DNA of 64,000 nucleotides, from contig SZNP01000001.1 of NCBI GenBank assembly GCA_005239435.1, positions 496,001 through 560,000 of the forward strand, read 5' to 3'. The notes beneath the pieces are model-generated. The model did not search any database and had not been told where the DNA came from. It saw only the letters and a list, made by a program, of their open reading frames with translations. This document shows positions 44,434 through 54,617 of the stretch, in pieces (within the stretch, counting starts at the first letter, position 1; every line of letters starts with the position of its first letter). Source of the DNA: Halorussus salinisoli (GTDB lineage: Archaea; Halobacteriota; Halobacteria; Halobacteriales; Haladaptataceae). The position numbers and the translations under genes are program-made.

Positions 44434-45720
44434 CTACGCCGTCTCGTTTCGCTCCCGAATCGTCTGAATCGCCGCGGCGGCTGCTTCGCGAACCTCCTCG
44501 CTCGGATCCGATTCCCGAACGTCTAGTAGTACGCCGCGCTCGGCGGTGTCGCCCACGAATCCGAGTGCGAACGCCGCACGAGCGCGGATTGACGGAGCGT
44601 CGTTGCCCAGTAACGAGCGAAGCACCGGTGTCGCGTCTGCCACGTCTGCCGGATATTGCTCGGCGAAGTAAGTGAACAGTCCCGTGGCACCGCTCAGAAC
44701 CTCGGGGTCGTCAACCGTTAGTAACGAACACAAGGTTGAGGCTCCCGGTCGAACGGCGGCGGTCGTCTCTTCGAAGTACGAATCGGCGAGGAAAGCGAGC
44801 GCCATCGCGGCCCGTCCCTGCAGTACCTCGTCTCGGTCCTCTATCAACAGGTCCGCGAGCGGTTCGATGGCCGGGCGTCCCCGCTCCGGATTCGTTCTAG
44901 CGACGGCTTCGAGGGCCGCGACGGCCCCGCGTCGGATAGGTAGCGGTGCGTCTGTGGAGAGTACGGCGAGATATCGCCGGTCGTAGGGAATCGCCTCCGG
45001 CTGCTGTTGTGCGACGGCTGTGAGCGATTCTGCCGCGAGCGTCTGGACCAGTACTGATTGATCACGGGCGGTGGTTGAATGCTCGGCCACCACCTGTGAC
45101 CGACCGGGGTCACCGTCGTCGACGCCGTCCGGACCTTGTGCTCCGAGTGGAGTGGTCGCCGCCATGTCGGTGGCGCACGCCACCAGGTCGGAGACGAGTG
45201 GCGCCACCTCTGAGGGTGCTACGCGTGCGATAGCCGCGAGACATCGTGCACTGTGAATCCGGACGTTCGGGAAGTCACTGTCGAGCAGCGACCCGAGCGA
45301 GGACCGACCGGTCGCGACCGCTTCTGGCCGGTGAGCGGCGAGTTCACTCAGCGCCCGCGTCGCATTAATGCGCGGTAACGGTTCCGAATCGTCGAGACGT
45401 TCGACCAGTTCCGGGACGGCCGAGGCGACGAGTTCCGGCCGCTGAGACGCAACGTACCCTACCGTCGTAGCGGCCGCACTTCGCAGGGACGAATCGTCTG
45501 CCGCCAAGAACGAACGCAACTGTGAGACCGCCCGGTCGGCGTCGTCAGGGTGAGCCTTGATTACCGCGGCGACGGCCGAGATGACCGCTTCGGAGTCCTC
45601 CGAGTTGGATTCCGGGAGGAGTGCCAAGGCATCGTCGATGGCTACCCTCGTCGGCGACTCCCGCGCCCGCTTGACTAATTCCGCATTTTCCACTGGCTCG
45701 GATTCGTCATCTGTAGACAT
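44434..45720 (-). CDS. HEAT-repeat protein
   Basis: The protein has 428 residues and an ATG start. It is made of about nine alpha-helical HEAT/PBS-lyase-like repeats, with repeated patterns such as SLRSAAATTVGYVASQRPE, LPRINATRALSELAAHRPE, NVRIHSARCLAAIARVAPS and SIRARAAFALGFVGDTAE. It has no signal and is predicted cytosolic. An acidic, low-conservation loop lies around residues 195-220 (GPDGVDDGDPGRS). HEAT proteins act as scaffolds or modification factors; the target is unknown. It follows the ASPIC/Dyp pair but is 108 bases upstream of it on the same strand. Confidence 0.88.
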   Translation of the reverse strand: MSTDDESEPVENAELVKRARESPTRVAIDDALALLPESNSEDSEAVISAVAAVIKAHPDDADRAVSQLRSFLAADDSSLRSAAATTVGYVASQRPELVASAVPELVERLDDSEPLPRINATRALSELAAHRPEAVATGRSSLGSLLDSDFPNVRIHSARCLAAIARVAPSEVAPLVSDLVACATDMAATTPLGAQGPDGVDDGDPGRSQVVAEHSTTARDQSVLVQTLAAESLTAVAQQQPEAIPYDRRYLAVLSTDAPLPIRRGAVAALEAVARTNPERGRPAIEPLADLLIEDRDEVLQGRAAMALAFLADSYFEETTAAVRPGASTLCSLLTVDDPEVLSGATGLFTYFAEQYPADVADATPVLRSLLGNDAPSIRARAAFALGFVGDTAERGVLLDVRESDPSEEVREAAAAAIQTIRERNETA

Positions 45721-45876
45721 GAACGGTTACGTCGAACGCAGATGATGCCGGAGTAAATACCTTCGGGACGACACACGCTCTGACGGAAGCGATTCTTAAT
45801 TTCCGTTCGAGCGAGTGTTGTATGCGATGCGTCACCATAACACTTTTACTACTAAACATGGATTACTCGGCTAACG

Positions 45877-46137
45877 ATGGGAACAGTCAATAGTTCAACT
45901 GAGCAGGAACAAGATGAATCCATACTTTCGCGCTCCTGGGACCTGATACTCGAAGTACTTCTCGCCATCCGAGGGTCGTTCCTCTTGTTCGTCGCAGCGG
46001 TGGGCGCACTACTCATCGTCGCGGGAGCGTTCGCGATGAACGGCGTACTAGCCGGCATGTTCGGTATCTGGGGGGCGAGTGCACTCCTCTACGCTGGACT
46101 CGGCTATCTCCTGTTGAAGCTCGTCGGCTACCAGTAA
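45877..46137 (+). CDS. Small two-helix membrane protein
   Basis: The protein has 86 residues and an ATG start (MGTVNSSTEQEQDESILS). It has an acidic N-terminus, two closely spaced helices (LLFVAAVGALLIVAGAFAM and GMFGIWGASALLYAGLGYLLL) and a very short end. Family not recognised. It lies between divergent and convergent neighbours and could be a modulator of a membrane system. Confidence 0.6.
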   Translation: MGTVNSSTEQEQDESILSRSWDLILEVLLAIRGSFLLFVAAVGALLIVAGAFAMNGVLAGMFGIWGASALLYAGLGYLLLKLVGYQ

Positions 46138-46228
46138 CGCCTCTCAGACTCGCAGTCTTCGTTCTCGATCGACCTTCCGAAAAGAGTATTTCGTTCAGCG
46201 AGACCACCTCCGAAGATAGAGCCAACCG

Positions 46229-47353
46229 CTACTTCTTCGCCGATGTCGGATTCATTTCTCCCGTTTCGACCATGGCATCGAGGGGATTATCGTCGATATC
46301 GAGAGGGAACTCGACGCGGCCGCGTCGGCGGGCCGATTCCCAGCACCCGAAGATGAGCCCCGTCGAGCGGAGTGCGTTCTCCCCACTGAGGACGGACGGT
46401 TCCTCTCCGTCGAGGCCACCGACTACGTTGGCGATGGCCCGGTCGTGGACGACTTGTCCTTTTCCGAAGCCAGCGATGTCCTTCTGACCGTGGATGTCCT
46501 CCTCGGTCTCGATGGTCTCCCACCCGGCGGAACCGTTGCGTTTCACGCGGAGCGTCGGCCCACGGTGGTCACCGCAGAAGCCGACACCTATCTCGATGAC
46601 ACCGTCGGTCCCGACGAGACGGTTGTGGCAGTCGACAAGTTCCGTCTCGGTACCCTGACCCGTTGCGGCGAATCCGTGGACGCCGTTTTCGTATTGCCAG
46701 TGTACGACCGCCTGATTCTCGTTGTGTGCACCGAACAGGATGTTCTGTTCGCTGTAGTCTATCTGGCCGATGACCCACTCGGGTTCGGCCTCGTCGTTGA
46801 AGTAGTTACAGAGGTCGAACGAGTGCGAACCGTAGTCGAAAACGTTCGCTGCGGTGAACTCGACTCGTTGTAACTCGCCGATGGCTCCGTCGTCGAGTAA
46901 CTCCTTGGCCTTCAAGAAGGGTTCCCCGAAGCGGCGTTGGTGGTTGAACGTCAGTTGGATGCCCGTTTCCGCGGCCTCCTCGACCATCTGACGGCAGTCG
47001 TCCCACGTATCCGCCATGGGCTTTTCACAGTGAACCGCATCGGGGACGCCGCTACGAATACAACCGAGCACGATGTCTGCGTGAATGGCTGGCGGCACGC
47101 AAACGCTGACGATGTCGGGTTCAGCCTCGGTCAGCATCTTCTCGTAATCTTCGTAAACCTCGTCGTCCGCGATTTCGAACGTGTCGGAGAACGCCTCGGC
47201 GTTCTCCGGAACGATATCGGCACAAGCTTCGAGACGACAGTCTGGGTGCTCTTGGTACGCCTTCGCGTGTCTGTACGCCATTGCAAATCCGGTCTCGTCT
47301 GGGTTCTCTGGGTCAGAGCCGGTTCCGACGAACCCGATATTGTAAGATGTCAT
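46229..47353 (-). CDS. Gfo/Idh/MocA-family oxidoreductase 1
   Basis: The protein has 374 residues and an ATG start. The N-terminal Rossmann fold begins NIGFVGTGSDPENPDETGF. The conserved EKP motif (VHCEKPMADTWDD) supplies the lysine that contacts NAD and substrate, and FNHQRRFGEPF and GSHSFDLCNYF follow in the C-terminal domain. These enzymes oxidise or reduce cyclic sugars and inositols. It is 131 bases downstream of the Dpp-like ATPase genes on the same strand, so it is likely part of the same operon, processing the imported compound. Confidence 0.9.
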   Translation of the reverse strand: MTSYNIGFVGTGSDPENPDETGFAMAYRHAKAYQEHPDCRLEACADIVPENAEAFSDTFEIADDEVYEDYEKMLTEAEPDIVSVCVPPAIHADIVLGCIRSGVPDAVHCEKPMADTWDDCRQMVEEAAETGIQLTFNHQRRFGEPFLKAKELLDDGAIGELQRVEFTAANVFDYGSHSFDLCNYFNDEAEPEWVIGQIDYSEQNILFGAHNENQAVVHWQYENGVHGFAATGQGTETELVDCHNRLVGTDGVIEIGVGFCGDHRGPTLRVKRNGSAGWETIETEEDIHGQKDIAGFGKGQVVHDRAIANVVGGLDGEEPSVLSGENALRSTGLIFGCWESARRRGRVEFPLDIDDNPLDAMVETGEMNPTSAKK

Positions 47354-47484
47354 AGTGATGTATTCTAACGTTCGATGTTTCGTTGGTGTCTATAAGGTGA
47401 TTTATCTTCCACCCGCAAATTCACCGCCTGTCTGACGACTTTGCGAGATCGTCCCGCTCGGCGGTCTCGGACGGTGGAGGGGTT

Positions 47485-48609
47485 TCAATCAGCTACCGAG
47501 TCAGCCTCCGTAGCTTGGTCACGTTCGGACCCTTCACCGAGCGGTTCGCTGTCCCAGTACTCGTGGTCGTCCTCTGCACGGAAGCAGGCCGCCCGTCGCT
47601 CGGACCCCGTCTCTCGCATCTCGGGATGTTTCTTCGCACATACTTCACGTGCTTCTGGACAGCGGTTGTGGAATCGACACCCGCTCGGCGGATTCGCAGG
47701 GTCCGGAACGTCGAGCGAACGGAGTGGTGGTTCCTCGACGTTCTTCGAGAGCAGGTCGGGCGTCGCCCACTTCAGCACCTGCGTGTAAGGGTGCTGTGGA
47801 TCCTCGATGATCTGGTCGACAGGGCCGATTTCGACGAGTTCGCCGAGGTACATGATGCCGATGCGGCCGTCGGCCTTGCTGGCGATGTACTTCGCGTTCG
47901 AGAGATTGTGCGAGATGAATAGATAGGAGGTGTTGAACAAGTCCTGCAGTTCGAGCATCAAGTCCATCATCTCCACGCGAAGTGAGACGTCGAGGGCGCT
48001 AATCGACTCGTCGGCCAGGATGAGGTCCGGGTTCATCAATAATGCGCGGACGAGTGCGACTCGCTGTTGTTCACCGCCGGAAAGTTGGTGAGGATAGCGA
48101 TTCGCGTAGTCTTCGGCGGGCGTCATCCCCACTCGGTCCAACATCCCGTGGATGCGCGCCTGCCGGTCTTCCTTCGAGAGGTCGGATTGCCAACGCTTCA
48201 AGGGGTCCTCCAAAGTGGACTCAACGGTGTAGTTCGAGTTGAGCGACGACCCCGGGTCCTGATGAATGATCTGCAGCGAACGGCGAATTTCCTTGAAGGG
48301 AATCTCGTCCGACCTGTTTGCGAATGGGTTCAGGGAGTCGGCGCTGCGTTTGGCTTCCCACACGTTCTGTCCCCGGTACTTCACCGTTCCTCCGGTCGGC
48401 CGTTGGAGTGCAACTGCCGTCTTGCCCAAGGTGGTCTTCCCACATCCGCTTTCGCCGACGAGGACGACGACATCGTTTTCGGGGATGCTCAGGGAGACGT
48501 CGTCGACAGCGTGGACCGTCTCTGACCCGCCGAGTCCCATGAGTTTACTGCTTTTGAAGTGGACGTTTACGTTTTCGATGGAGAGGAGTGGTTCGTCGTT
48601 GGCGTTCAT
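47485..48609 (-). CDS. Oligopeptide/dipeptide-type ABC transporter ATPase, DppF-like
   Basis: I start at [18 protein letters not shown] (ATG complementary to 48607-48609), overlapping the previous stop by 4 bases. The protein has 374 residues. It has Walker [10 protein letters not shown], signature LSGGEQQR and Walker B LILADES; the Pro normally following Glu is Ser here, as in some DppF proteins. The C-terminus has the OPT cysteine cluster [17 protein letters not shown]. With the next ATPase it forms a heterodimer. In glycan clusters of this kind the Dpp-type importer usually carries oligosaccharides. Confidence 0.9.
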   Translation of the reverse strand: MNANDEPLLSIENVNVHFKSSKLMGLGGSETVHAVDDVSLSIPENDVVVLVGESGCGKTTLGKTAVALQRPTGGTVKYRGQNVWEAKRSADSLNPFANRSDEIPFKEIRRSLQIIHQDPGSSLNSNYTVESTLEDPLKRWQSDLSKEDRQARIHGMLDRVGMTPAEDYANRYPHQLSGGEQQRVALVRALLMNPDLILADESISALDVSLRVEMMDLMLELQDLFNTSYLFISHNLSNAKYIASKADGRIGIMYLGELVEIGPVDQIIEDPQHPYTQVLKWATPDLLSKNVEEPPLRSLDVPDPANPPSGCRFHNRCPEAREVCAKKHPEMRETGSERRAACFRAEDDHEYWDSEPLGEGSERDQATEADSVAD

Positions 48610-49661
48610 GACTCGTCCGTGAGGTAGTTCAAGGGAAGTTCGTCTCTCGCTTCGTCTCGATAGAAGCACGCCGCTTCGTGTTCATCGTCGACAGGAAGCA
48701 TTGTTGGGTCTTCCTGCAAACACTTCTCGTCGGCGAGCGGACATCGCGGGTGATACGAGCACCCGGTCGGTATGTCCACTGGGTCGGGTGCCGAACCTGG
48801 AATCGGCTTCATCTCTTCTTCGACCGTGGCGAGGTTCGGGACGGAGTTGAGCAGCGCCCGCGTGTATGGGTGCGACGGGTGGTGTAGAATCTCCTCGGTC
48901 GGCCCTAGCTCGATGAACTCGAACGCATACATGACCCCGAGCCGGTCGGCGATGTCCGAGACCAGCGAGAGGTCGTGCGTGATGAACACGAGTGTCAGAT
49001 CGTATTTCTCCTTGAGTCGGTGGAGGAGGCTGATAATCGACCGCTGCATCAGCAGGTCTAACGCTGCCGTCGGCTCGTCCATGACGAGGACGCTGGGTTC
49101 GAGAATCAGACTCAGCGCGATGAGCGCACGCTGCTTCATCCCTCCCGATAACTCGTGGGGGTAGGAGTCGAGGACGAGGTCGGCGTCGAGGTAGAGGTCC
49201 GAAAGCAGTTGCCTGGCTCGTTCCATTCCCTCCTGGATGTCGTAGTCGTGTTCGTTCAACGTTTCCCAGAAGTGTGACTCGATGGTCATCGTCGGGTTGA
49301 ACGCACTCTGGGCACCCTGCACCATAAACGAGATTTCCTCCCACCGAATCTCCTTGAGGTCGGACGGCGAGAGCGAGTGAATGTCGATCGGTTCGTCGTC
49401 TTTCGGATGGTAAATGACTTGGCCGGAAAACTGTCCGGGGTCGACGACCGCGTTCAACAGCGAGTCCGCAAACATGGATTTTCCGGACCCGGATTCGCCG
49501 ACGACTCCGAGCACTTCGCCGCGTCTGATTTCGATGTTGACGTCGTCGAGTACTCGAGACTCGCCGCGTTCCATGTCGAACGTGACACGTGCGTCTCTGA
49601 CTTCGAGGACGACGTCATCCTCTGTTCCTGTCGCTTCCTTGGCGGAGGTTTCTACAGACAT
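48606..49661 (-). CDS. Oligopeptide/dipeptide-type ABC transporter ATPase, DppD-like
   Basis: The protein has 351 residues and an ATG start. It has Walker A GESGSGKSM, signature LSGGMKQR, Walker B VLVMDEP and the H-loop FITHDLSLV. The C-terminal OPT cluster is PTGCSYHPRCPLADEKC. It partners the DppF-like subunit that overlaps its stop. It lies 188 bases downstream of the binding-protein gene on the same strand. Confidence 0.9.
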   Translation of the reverse strand: MSVETSAKEATGTEDDVVLEVRDARVTFDMERGESRVLDDVNIEIRRGEVLGVVGESGSGKSMFADSLLNAVVDPGQFSGQVIYHPKDDEPIDIHSLSPSDLKEIRWEEISFMVQGAQSAFNPTMTIESHFWETLNEHDYDIQEGMERARQLLSDLYLDADLVLDSYPHELSGGMKQRALIALSLILEPSVLVMDEPTAALDLLMQRSIISLLHRLKEKYDLTLVFITHDLSLVSDIADRLGVMYAFEFIELGPTEEILHHPSHPYTRALLNSVPNLATVEEEMKPIPGSAPDPVDIPTGCSYHPRCPLADEKCLQEDPTMLPVDDEHEAACFYRDEARDELPLNYLTDES

Positions 49662-49849
49662 AGCATAATCTCCTTCCTAACTATCGTTCCTTGCCTCGAC
49701 ATACCATAGCTCAATCTCCTTCATCGGTATAAATATACTGGTTCGCTTTTTTATCGTTCGAGTATTTTGAATCAATATCGGGTGGCGGGGAATCCCGCTA
49801 TTTTCGGCAGACTCGGCGGTGCGGTCATTCCTGTGGCTGAATTACCGAG

Positions 49850-51847
49850 TTACTCTTTCGGCCGGCCGTCGATCTGACCACGCTTGGTGAGCCATTCGGT
49901 GGCGCCCATTCCGAGTTCCGGTGCGCCCTTCGGTGGGAACTTGAAGTTTTCCGTGTCTCCCCAGATGCTGTACACGTCGCTGAAGATTTCGATGTGGAGC
50001 GCCTGGAAGTTGTGGTACCAGGCAGCTTTCTTGGCGTACTTCTTGACTCGGTCCTCGGTTTCCGCGAGTTCCATGCCGCGATACCACTCGAACGGCCGGA
50101 ATTGCTCGCCGTCGCCGCTGACCTCCTTGGCGCCGACTTCCTTCGGGAATTTCGGCGTCGGGTTGAACGGATGGTTGAACACGGGGCTCTTGTCGCCCTC
50201 GAGTTTCGGGCGGGTTATCTTCCGCGAGCAGCCCTCGGCACTGTTCGGGTCGGACACCAGTTTGTCGTACCGCCCGAAGCCCTGTTGGGCGCCGACGTCG
50301 AAGAATCGCGTCGGGTGCGGGACATTCTTGCCGATGGGGTACTGGTTGATGTCGAAGTCGAACGAGTCGAAGGCGACCTTCCCCCACGAGCCGCTTTCGG
50401 GGGAGATGAAGTCGTTCTTGATGCCGAAGTCGTTCAGCATCTCGGAGTGAGCCTTCGCCGACATCGGCCACGGACCCCAGTTCGGTGCGTAGTAGGTCAG
50501 TCCCTTCGTCTTCTTCCCGTCCGGACCGACCCAGACGTTACCCTGCTTCGTGTATCCGGCGTCCTTCATGGCCTGCTTGGCTTTCTCGGGCTGGGCCGAG
50601 TGACCGTAGTCGATGAGGCTATCGAGGAAGTCCTTCCCGAGGTACTTCTCCTCCATCGCGGGCGTCATTCCCGAGGCGACCGTTCCCGGAACTTGGACGG
50701 GCTTGCCGTACCCGTCCTTCAGAACGGTCGCGATCTTGTTGAGGTCAGTAATGTACGCGATGGCGCGGCGTACACCGCGGCGGGCGAGGTGTTCGTTGCG
50801 CCAGTTGAAACAAGCCTTCGGACCGCCCAGCGTTCGGTACTGGGAGAGCGCTTTAATCCCCTCCGGGGGCTCGACTTGCCCGCGCCACGAGGAGACGTTC
50901 CTTCCCACGTCGAGCTGGTCCTGTGAGAAGGCCTGCATCTTCTTCTGCTTGTCCGACATGATGTTCATGCGGAATTCCTCGATATTCGTCTTCTTGGCGT
51001 ACGGGTGGTCCTCGACCGGTTTGTTGACGATTTCGGTGGTGTTCCACTCCTCGGGCTTCCACATACCGTTGCCGAGACCCTCGTCTACGTACTTCTGGAG
51101 ACCGATTTCGAGGCTCGTGAGTTCCTTCTTGACCGCGTCGATTTCCTCCTTGCTCGAGGCCTTCTCGAACTTCTCGACGTACTTCCCATAGAAACCGGTC
51201 TTGAACTCACCGACCGTAAACTGGTGGTTCATCACCACGATCGTCGGGTTCAGCGGTCGTGGGAGTGTCTTCTTGACCGTGTACTCGTCGACTTTTTCTA
51301 TCGACTCGTCGGCCGCCTCGGGACCGTCGCCGTAGAAGTACGCGTTCAGTTTCCAGCGCGTGATGTGGTCGTCGGCGTTGACGGGTTCGCCGTCCCACCA
51401 CTGGAAGTCCTCACGGTAGTTGAACGTCACTTCACAACCGTCGACTTTCGGCTGTTCCTTGAGGAGATACGGAATGAAGCTGTTCGACGTGAAGGAGTAG
51501 TTCATCGCCTTCTCCCGCCACGCCTGCCACGCTGGTCCCGGACCGTTCGGCGAGGGGTTGAACGGGTTCATCTCCATGTTCTTCGGCTGGAAGGAGAGCC
51601 ATTGGACCTTGTCCAGCCGCGGTTCTTTCAGTTCGACATCGTCCGACACTGTTTCGGTCGTCCCGCTCTGGGTAGTGCGACTCGCTGTCGCGATGGTCGC
51701 GTCGCTCTGGTTCTTATTCTTGTTATCTTTCCCGGAGCATCCGGCGATACCTGCAGCCGCCGCACCGGATGTCATCGCAAGCAGTTTGCGCCGCGAGAGA
51801 TTCGTCGAGGTCTTCCGTTTACTGGACGGGTTGCTATCACCTGGCAT
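49850..51847 (-). CDS. Dpp/Opp-type substrate-binding lipoprotein (Tat signal)
   Basis: I start at MPGDSNPSSKRKTSTN (ATG complementary to 51845-51847); the frame extends nine codons more. The protein has 665 residues. A Tat motif (LSRRKLLAMTSGAAAAG) ends in the lipobox IAGC, so it is a predicted lipoprotein. The mature part has the family 5 solute-binding layout (FNYREDFQWWDGEPVNADDH, RRAIAYITDLNKIATVL, AMKDAGYTKQGNVWV). It is at the long end for the family. Family 5 proteins bind peptides, nickel or oligosaccharides; the surrounding enzymes favour a sugar. Confidence 0.9.
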   Translation of the reverse strand: MPGDSNPSSKRKTSTNLSRRKLLAMTSGAAAAGIAGCSGKDNKNKNQSDATIATASRTTQSGTTETVSDDVELKEPRLDKVQWLSFQPKNMEMNPFNPSPNGPGPAWQAWREKAMNYSFTSNSFIPYLLKEQPKVDGCEVTFNYREDFQWWDGEPVNADDHITRWKLNAYFYGDGPEAADESIEKVDEYTVKKTLPRPLNPTIVVMNHQFTVGEFKTGFYGKYVEKFEKASSKEEIDAVKKELTSLEIGLQKYVDEGLGNGMWKPEEWNTTEIVNKPVEDHPYAKKTNIEEFRMNIMSDKQKKMQAFSQDQLDVGRNVSSWRGQVEPPEGIKALSQYRTLGGPKACFNWRNEHLARRGVRRAIAYITDLNKIATVLKDGYGKPVQVPGTVASGMTPAMEEKYLGKDFLDSLIDYGHSAQPEKAKQAMKDAGYTKQGNVWVGPDGKKTKGLTYYAPNWGPWPMSAKAHSEMLNDFGIKNDFISPESGSWGKVAFDSFDFDINQYPIGKNVPHPTRFFDVGAQQGFGRYDKLVSDPNSAEGCSRKITRPKLEGDKSPVFNHPFNPTPKFPKEVGAKEVSGDGEQFRPFEWYRGMELAETEDRVKKYAKKAAWYHNFQALHIEIFSDVYSIWGDTENFKFPPKGAPELGMGATEWLTKRGQIDGRPKE

Positions 51848-52101
51848 GCCTTCGCTCCCCCTTTCGAAAGCCAACTTAAAGTTTTTATGGTTTTTCAGTA
51901 TTTTTGCCGGCGATGCGGATATTATTTACTAGAATATCGTGTATCTTCCGATAAGGATATCTCTCCGTGGGTCTCAGATGTGGAAGCCGGTCGAGTGCAC
52001 GTCGCGAACGGGTTCTTTACCCGCCGTGTATCTGGTGGTTAGGTAACGGAAGGCTGAGGTTGCATCCGAGGCCGAACGGTCAGGTTCGGACCCGAGACAG
52101 T

Positions 52102-53154
52102 TTACAGTTTTCCGCTGACCTCCGCCGAATCGTCGTCCCCTCCGACTTTCTTCGCGTGCTTCGCTCGAAGACGCACGTTGAAGATGCGGTCCATGCCCTG
52201 CGCAAACAGGACGAATCCGAGCGAAATGAGTGCGATGGTCAACATCGGTAGAAGGATGAAGTGGATGTTGTCCGGACTCCGGAGGTTGCTCTCGTGATAC
52301 GCGACGTTGAGGAGGACGCCCCAGTTGAGCGAGGTGAATGGGAGAATCCCCAGGAAGTACAGCGCGACGGATTCGAAGATGATTCCGCGCGAACTCGTCG
52401 CCATGTTAATGGAGATGTATGGCATGAGCTGCGAGATGAGGTCCTTGCGGATGATTCGCCACTTCGAAAGTCCCATCGCTCGCGACGCTTCGACGTACGC
52501 TTCCTCGCGGATGCTGAGTACCTGAGAACGGATTGTCCGGGCAAGTCCCGGCCAGTTGTCGATACCGAGGATGAGTCCCACGACCCAGGGGTTCCGCGGG
52601 GGATACACTGACGCGATGACGAGGACGAGCGCCAGTCCAGGGACGGTCAGGACGATGTCCGTCAGCGACATCAAGATGTTGTCTATTTTTCCGCCTTTGT
52701 AGCCCGCAACGGTGCCGATGACCGTCGCGAGGACGATGGAGAGCAGTGCCCCCGCGGTAATCATCTTCAACATCGCAGGCGTCGCGTGAACTAACTGACT
52801 GAGGAGGTCCTTCCCCGTAATACCAGTGCCGAGCGGATGTTCTAGAGTCTTGAACGGGTCGAGGAAGATTGGCCCCTGTAACGTCGACGGTTCGGTGACG
52901 ATGTAGGGTCCTACCGTCCCCATCAGCAGGAAAAACAACAGGATTCCCGAACCGATGCGTGCACGCCAATCGTTCCACGCGACCGCCATGGGTGCGTAGA
53001 AGTACGCGTCCAACTTCCGAGTGAACCGCTCCCTCCGCGTGTACGATGGTGTCTCTGCGGTCTTGTTGAACAGTTCGTGGTCAAGTTGTCCGCCGTCAGT
53101 CGCGACATCGTCCACAGCGGTCTCGTCGGACCGAGACTCGTCAGTACGTTTCAC
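52102..53154 (-). CDS. Dpp/Opp-type ABC permease, DppC-like
   Basis: I prefer the GTG complementary to 53152-53154 (VKRTDESRSDETAVDD), which overlaps the stop of the upstream permease by 14 bases; an ATG at 53208 lies deeper in that gene. The protein has about 350 residues. A ~65-residue cytosolic N-terminus precedes the helices, with the first at WRARIGSGILLFFLLMGTVG. The EAA-type loop is EASRAMGLSKWRIIRKDLI. This is one half of the Dpp-like pore. Confidence 0.88.
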   Translation of the reverse strand: MKRTDESRSDETAVDDVATDGGQLDHELFNKTAETPSYTRRERFTRKLDAYFYAPMAVAWNDWRARIGSGILLFFLLMGTVGPYIVTEPSTLQGPIFLDPFKTLEHPLGTGITGKDLLSQLVHATPAMLKMITAGALLSIVLATVIGTVAGYKGGKIDNILMSLTDIVLTVPGLALVLVIASVYPPRNPWVVGLILGIDNWPGLARTIRSQVLSIREEAYVEASRAMGLSKWRIIRKDLISQLMPYISINMATSSRGIIFESVALYFLGILPFTSLNWGVLLNVAYHESNLRSPDNIHFILLPMLTIALISLGFVLFAQGMDRIFNVRLRAKHAKKVGGDDDSAEVSGKL

Positions 53155-54169
53155 GTTCCTCACCTCCGCGAACACGGGGGTCGATGATACCGTACGTGAA
53201 GTCCGCAATCAGGACACCGATGATCGTAACAGTCGTGAAGAAGACGAATGCTCCCATCAACAGCGGATAATCGCGATTCTGCAGCGCCCCGAACGTCGCG
53301 AATCCGACTGCCGGGTACTGGAATATCGACTCGAGGATGATACTACTTCCGAAGATACCTGCGATACCCATCATTAGGCCCGTGTACACGGGGAGGACTG
53401 CGTTTCGGCCGACGTATCGGATGGCGATACGTCCTTTGTTAATTCCGCGGAGTCGTGCGACGCGGAGGTATCCTTTCCCCATTTCACGGATGCAGTTTCC
53501 GCGGAACGCGAGTGCACCCCCGAACCCGGCGATGAATCCCGAGAAAATGGGCAGTGCGGCGTGATAGGCTACGCTCGTCATGAACGGTAGGTTGAATCCC
53601 GGCGTTGTAGCCGGAGAGTATCTCCCGCCCGTCGGGAATATCGGGTAGATGTACGCGAACGCGATCAGCGAGAGGATCGCAACGATGTAGTACGGTATCG
53701 TCTGATTGAGGATGGTGAAGACCGTCAAGGCTGAATCGAACCTGCTTCCCTCCTTGTAAGCCATGACGGCACCGAGCAGGAGACTGACGGTCATTCCGAG
53801 TATCAGACCATAGACGCTGATGAAAATCGACCACGGCATCTTCCTGAACAGGATGTCGAATACAGGCTCCTGCCGCCAAATCGATTGTCCGAAGTCCTGA
53901 TGGAGGATGATATCCTTCATGTAGTTGAAATACGCGATGTACAGCGGCTGGTCGGGGTTAACGTTGGTGTACACCGCCACGAGTCGGTCAATTCGCTCTT
54001 GGTCAACCTGACTCGCACTCCCTCCGCCTGCGACGGCCTGATCTATCAGCCGCGTCTTTAGGATAGTTTCCATGCTTCCTGGCATCGAACGAAAGAGAAC
54101 GAACGCGAAACTGGTGGCGGCGAACAACACCAGTATGGCCATTCCGATACGCCTAACGTAATAGTTCAT
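53141..54169 (-). CDS. Dpp/Opp-type ABC permease, DppB-like
   Basis: The protein has 342 residues and an ATG start (MNYYVRRIGMAILVLFAATS). The N-terminal helix followed by FVLFRSMPG is typical of DppB, and the EAA-type loop is ARLRGINKGRIAIRYVGRNA. It is the first gene of the minus-strand transporter operon, ordered permease B, permease C, binding protein, ATPase D, ATPase F, Gfo/Idh. Confidence 0.9.
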   Translation of the reverse strand: MNYYVRRIGMAILVLFAATSFAFVLFRSMPGSMETILKTRLIDQAVAGGGSASQVDQERIDRLVAVYTNVNPDQPLYIAYFNYMKDIILHQDFGQSIWRQEPVFDILFRKMPWSIFISVYGLILGMTVSLLLGAVMAYKEGSRFDSALTVFTILNQTIPYYIVAILSLIAFAYIYPIFPTGGRYSPATTPGFNLPFMTSVAYHAALPIFSGFIAGFGGALAFRGNCIREMGKGYLRVARLRGINKGRIAIRYVGRNAVLPVYTGLMMGIAGIFGSSIILESIFQYPAVGFATFGALQNRDYPLLMGAFVFFTTVTIIGVLIADFTYGIIDPRVRGGEERETY

Positions 54170-54617
54170 CGTCTACCCCTTGCATCCTAACTTAGACAAA
54201 TAAAGTTTTGGTAATCCGTCGCTTGGTCATCACGTTCACACCAGACAAGTTACTATCAACCTATTAGAATAATGGTGCTTTCTAGCCAGCCGCGCTGCAC
54301 GCGAAAGCCGAACCGAATCCATCCAGATCGATTCCGGACTAGACAACTATGATTGGAGGCGCGATTATAGCGATATCCCAATCCTGACTGGGCGACCCGT
54401 GCTCGACGCCACCCTGACTCCAGAAAACGGCGTTCGATTCCGCGATGGAAGCCACGAGTACTGAAGGGGGGTGCCCTACACACCGCCAACTACTAACGGT
54501 AACTGGATGACGTGCGTCTACCAGTTACCACTGATAACTGCAGGCGAGGTACGTTTATCTGAGCAACCCCTCCGAAGTACCCAAAGAATAAAAAGGGCTA
54601 TCCGGGATTGCAGAGAT
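54170..54617. promoter_or_regulatory. Divergent promoter region of the Dpp-like operon and a TIM-barrel gene
   Basis: About 450 bases without a gene. AATAAAAAG (about 54586-54594) lies some 25-30 bases before the plus-strand ATG at 54618 and is a good TATA candidate. AT-rich sequence at 54190-54215 (ACAAATAAAGTTTTGG) precedes the minus-strand permease start. No clear palindromic operator was seen. Confidence 0.4.

Noticed and set aside
51005-52042. 345-codon plus-strand frame antisense to the binding-protein gene
   Set aside because: Shadow of the real gene; the minus strand has the Tat signal, lipobox and family 5 motifs.
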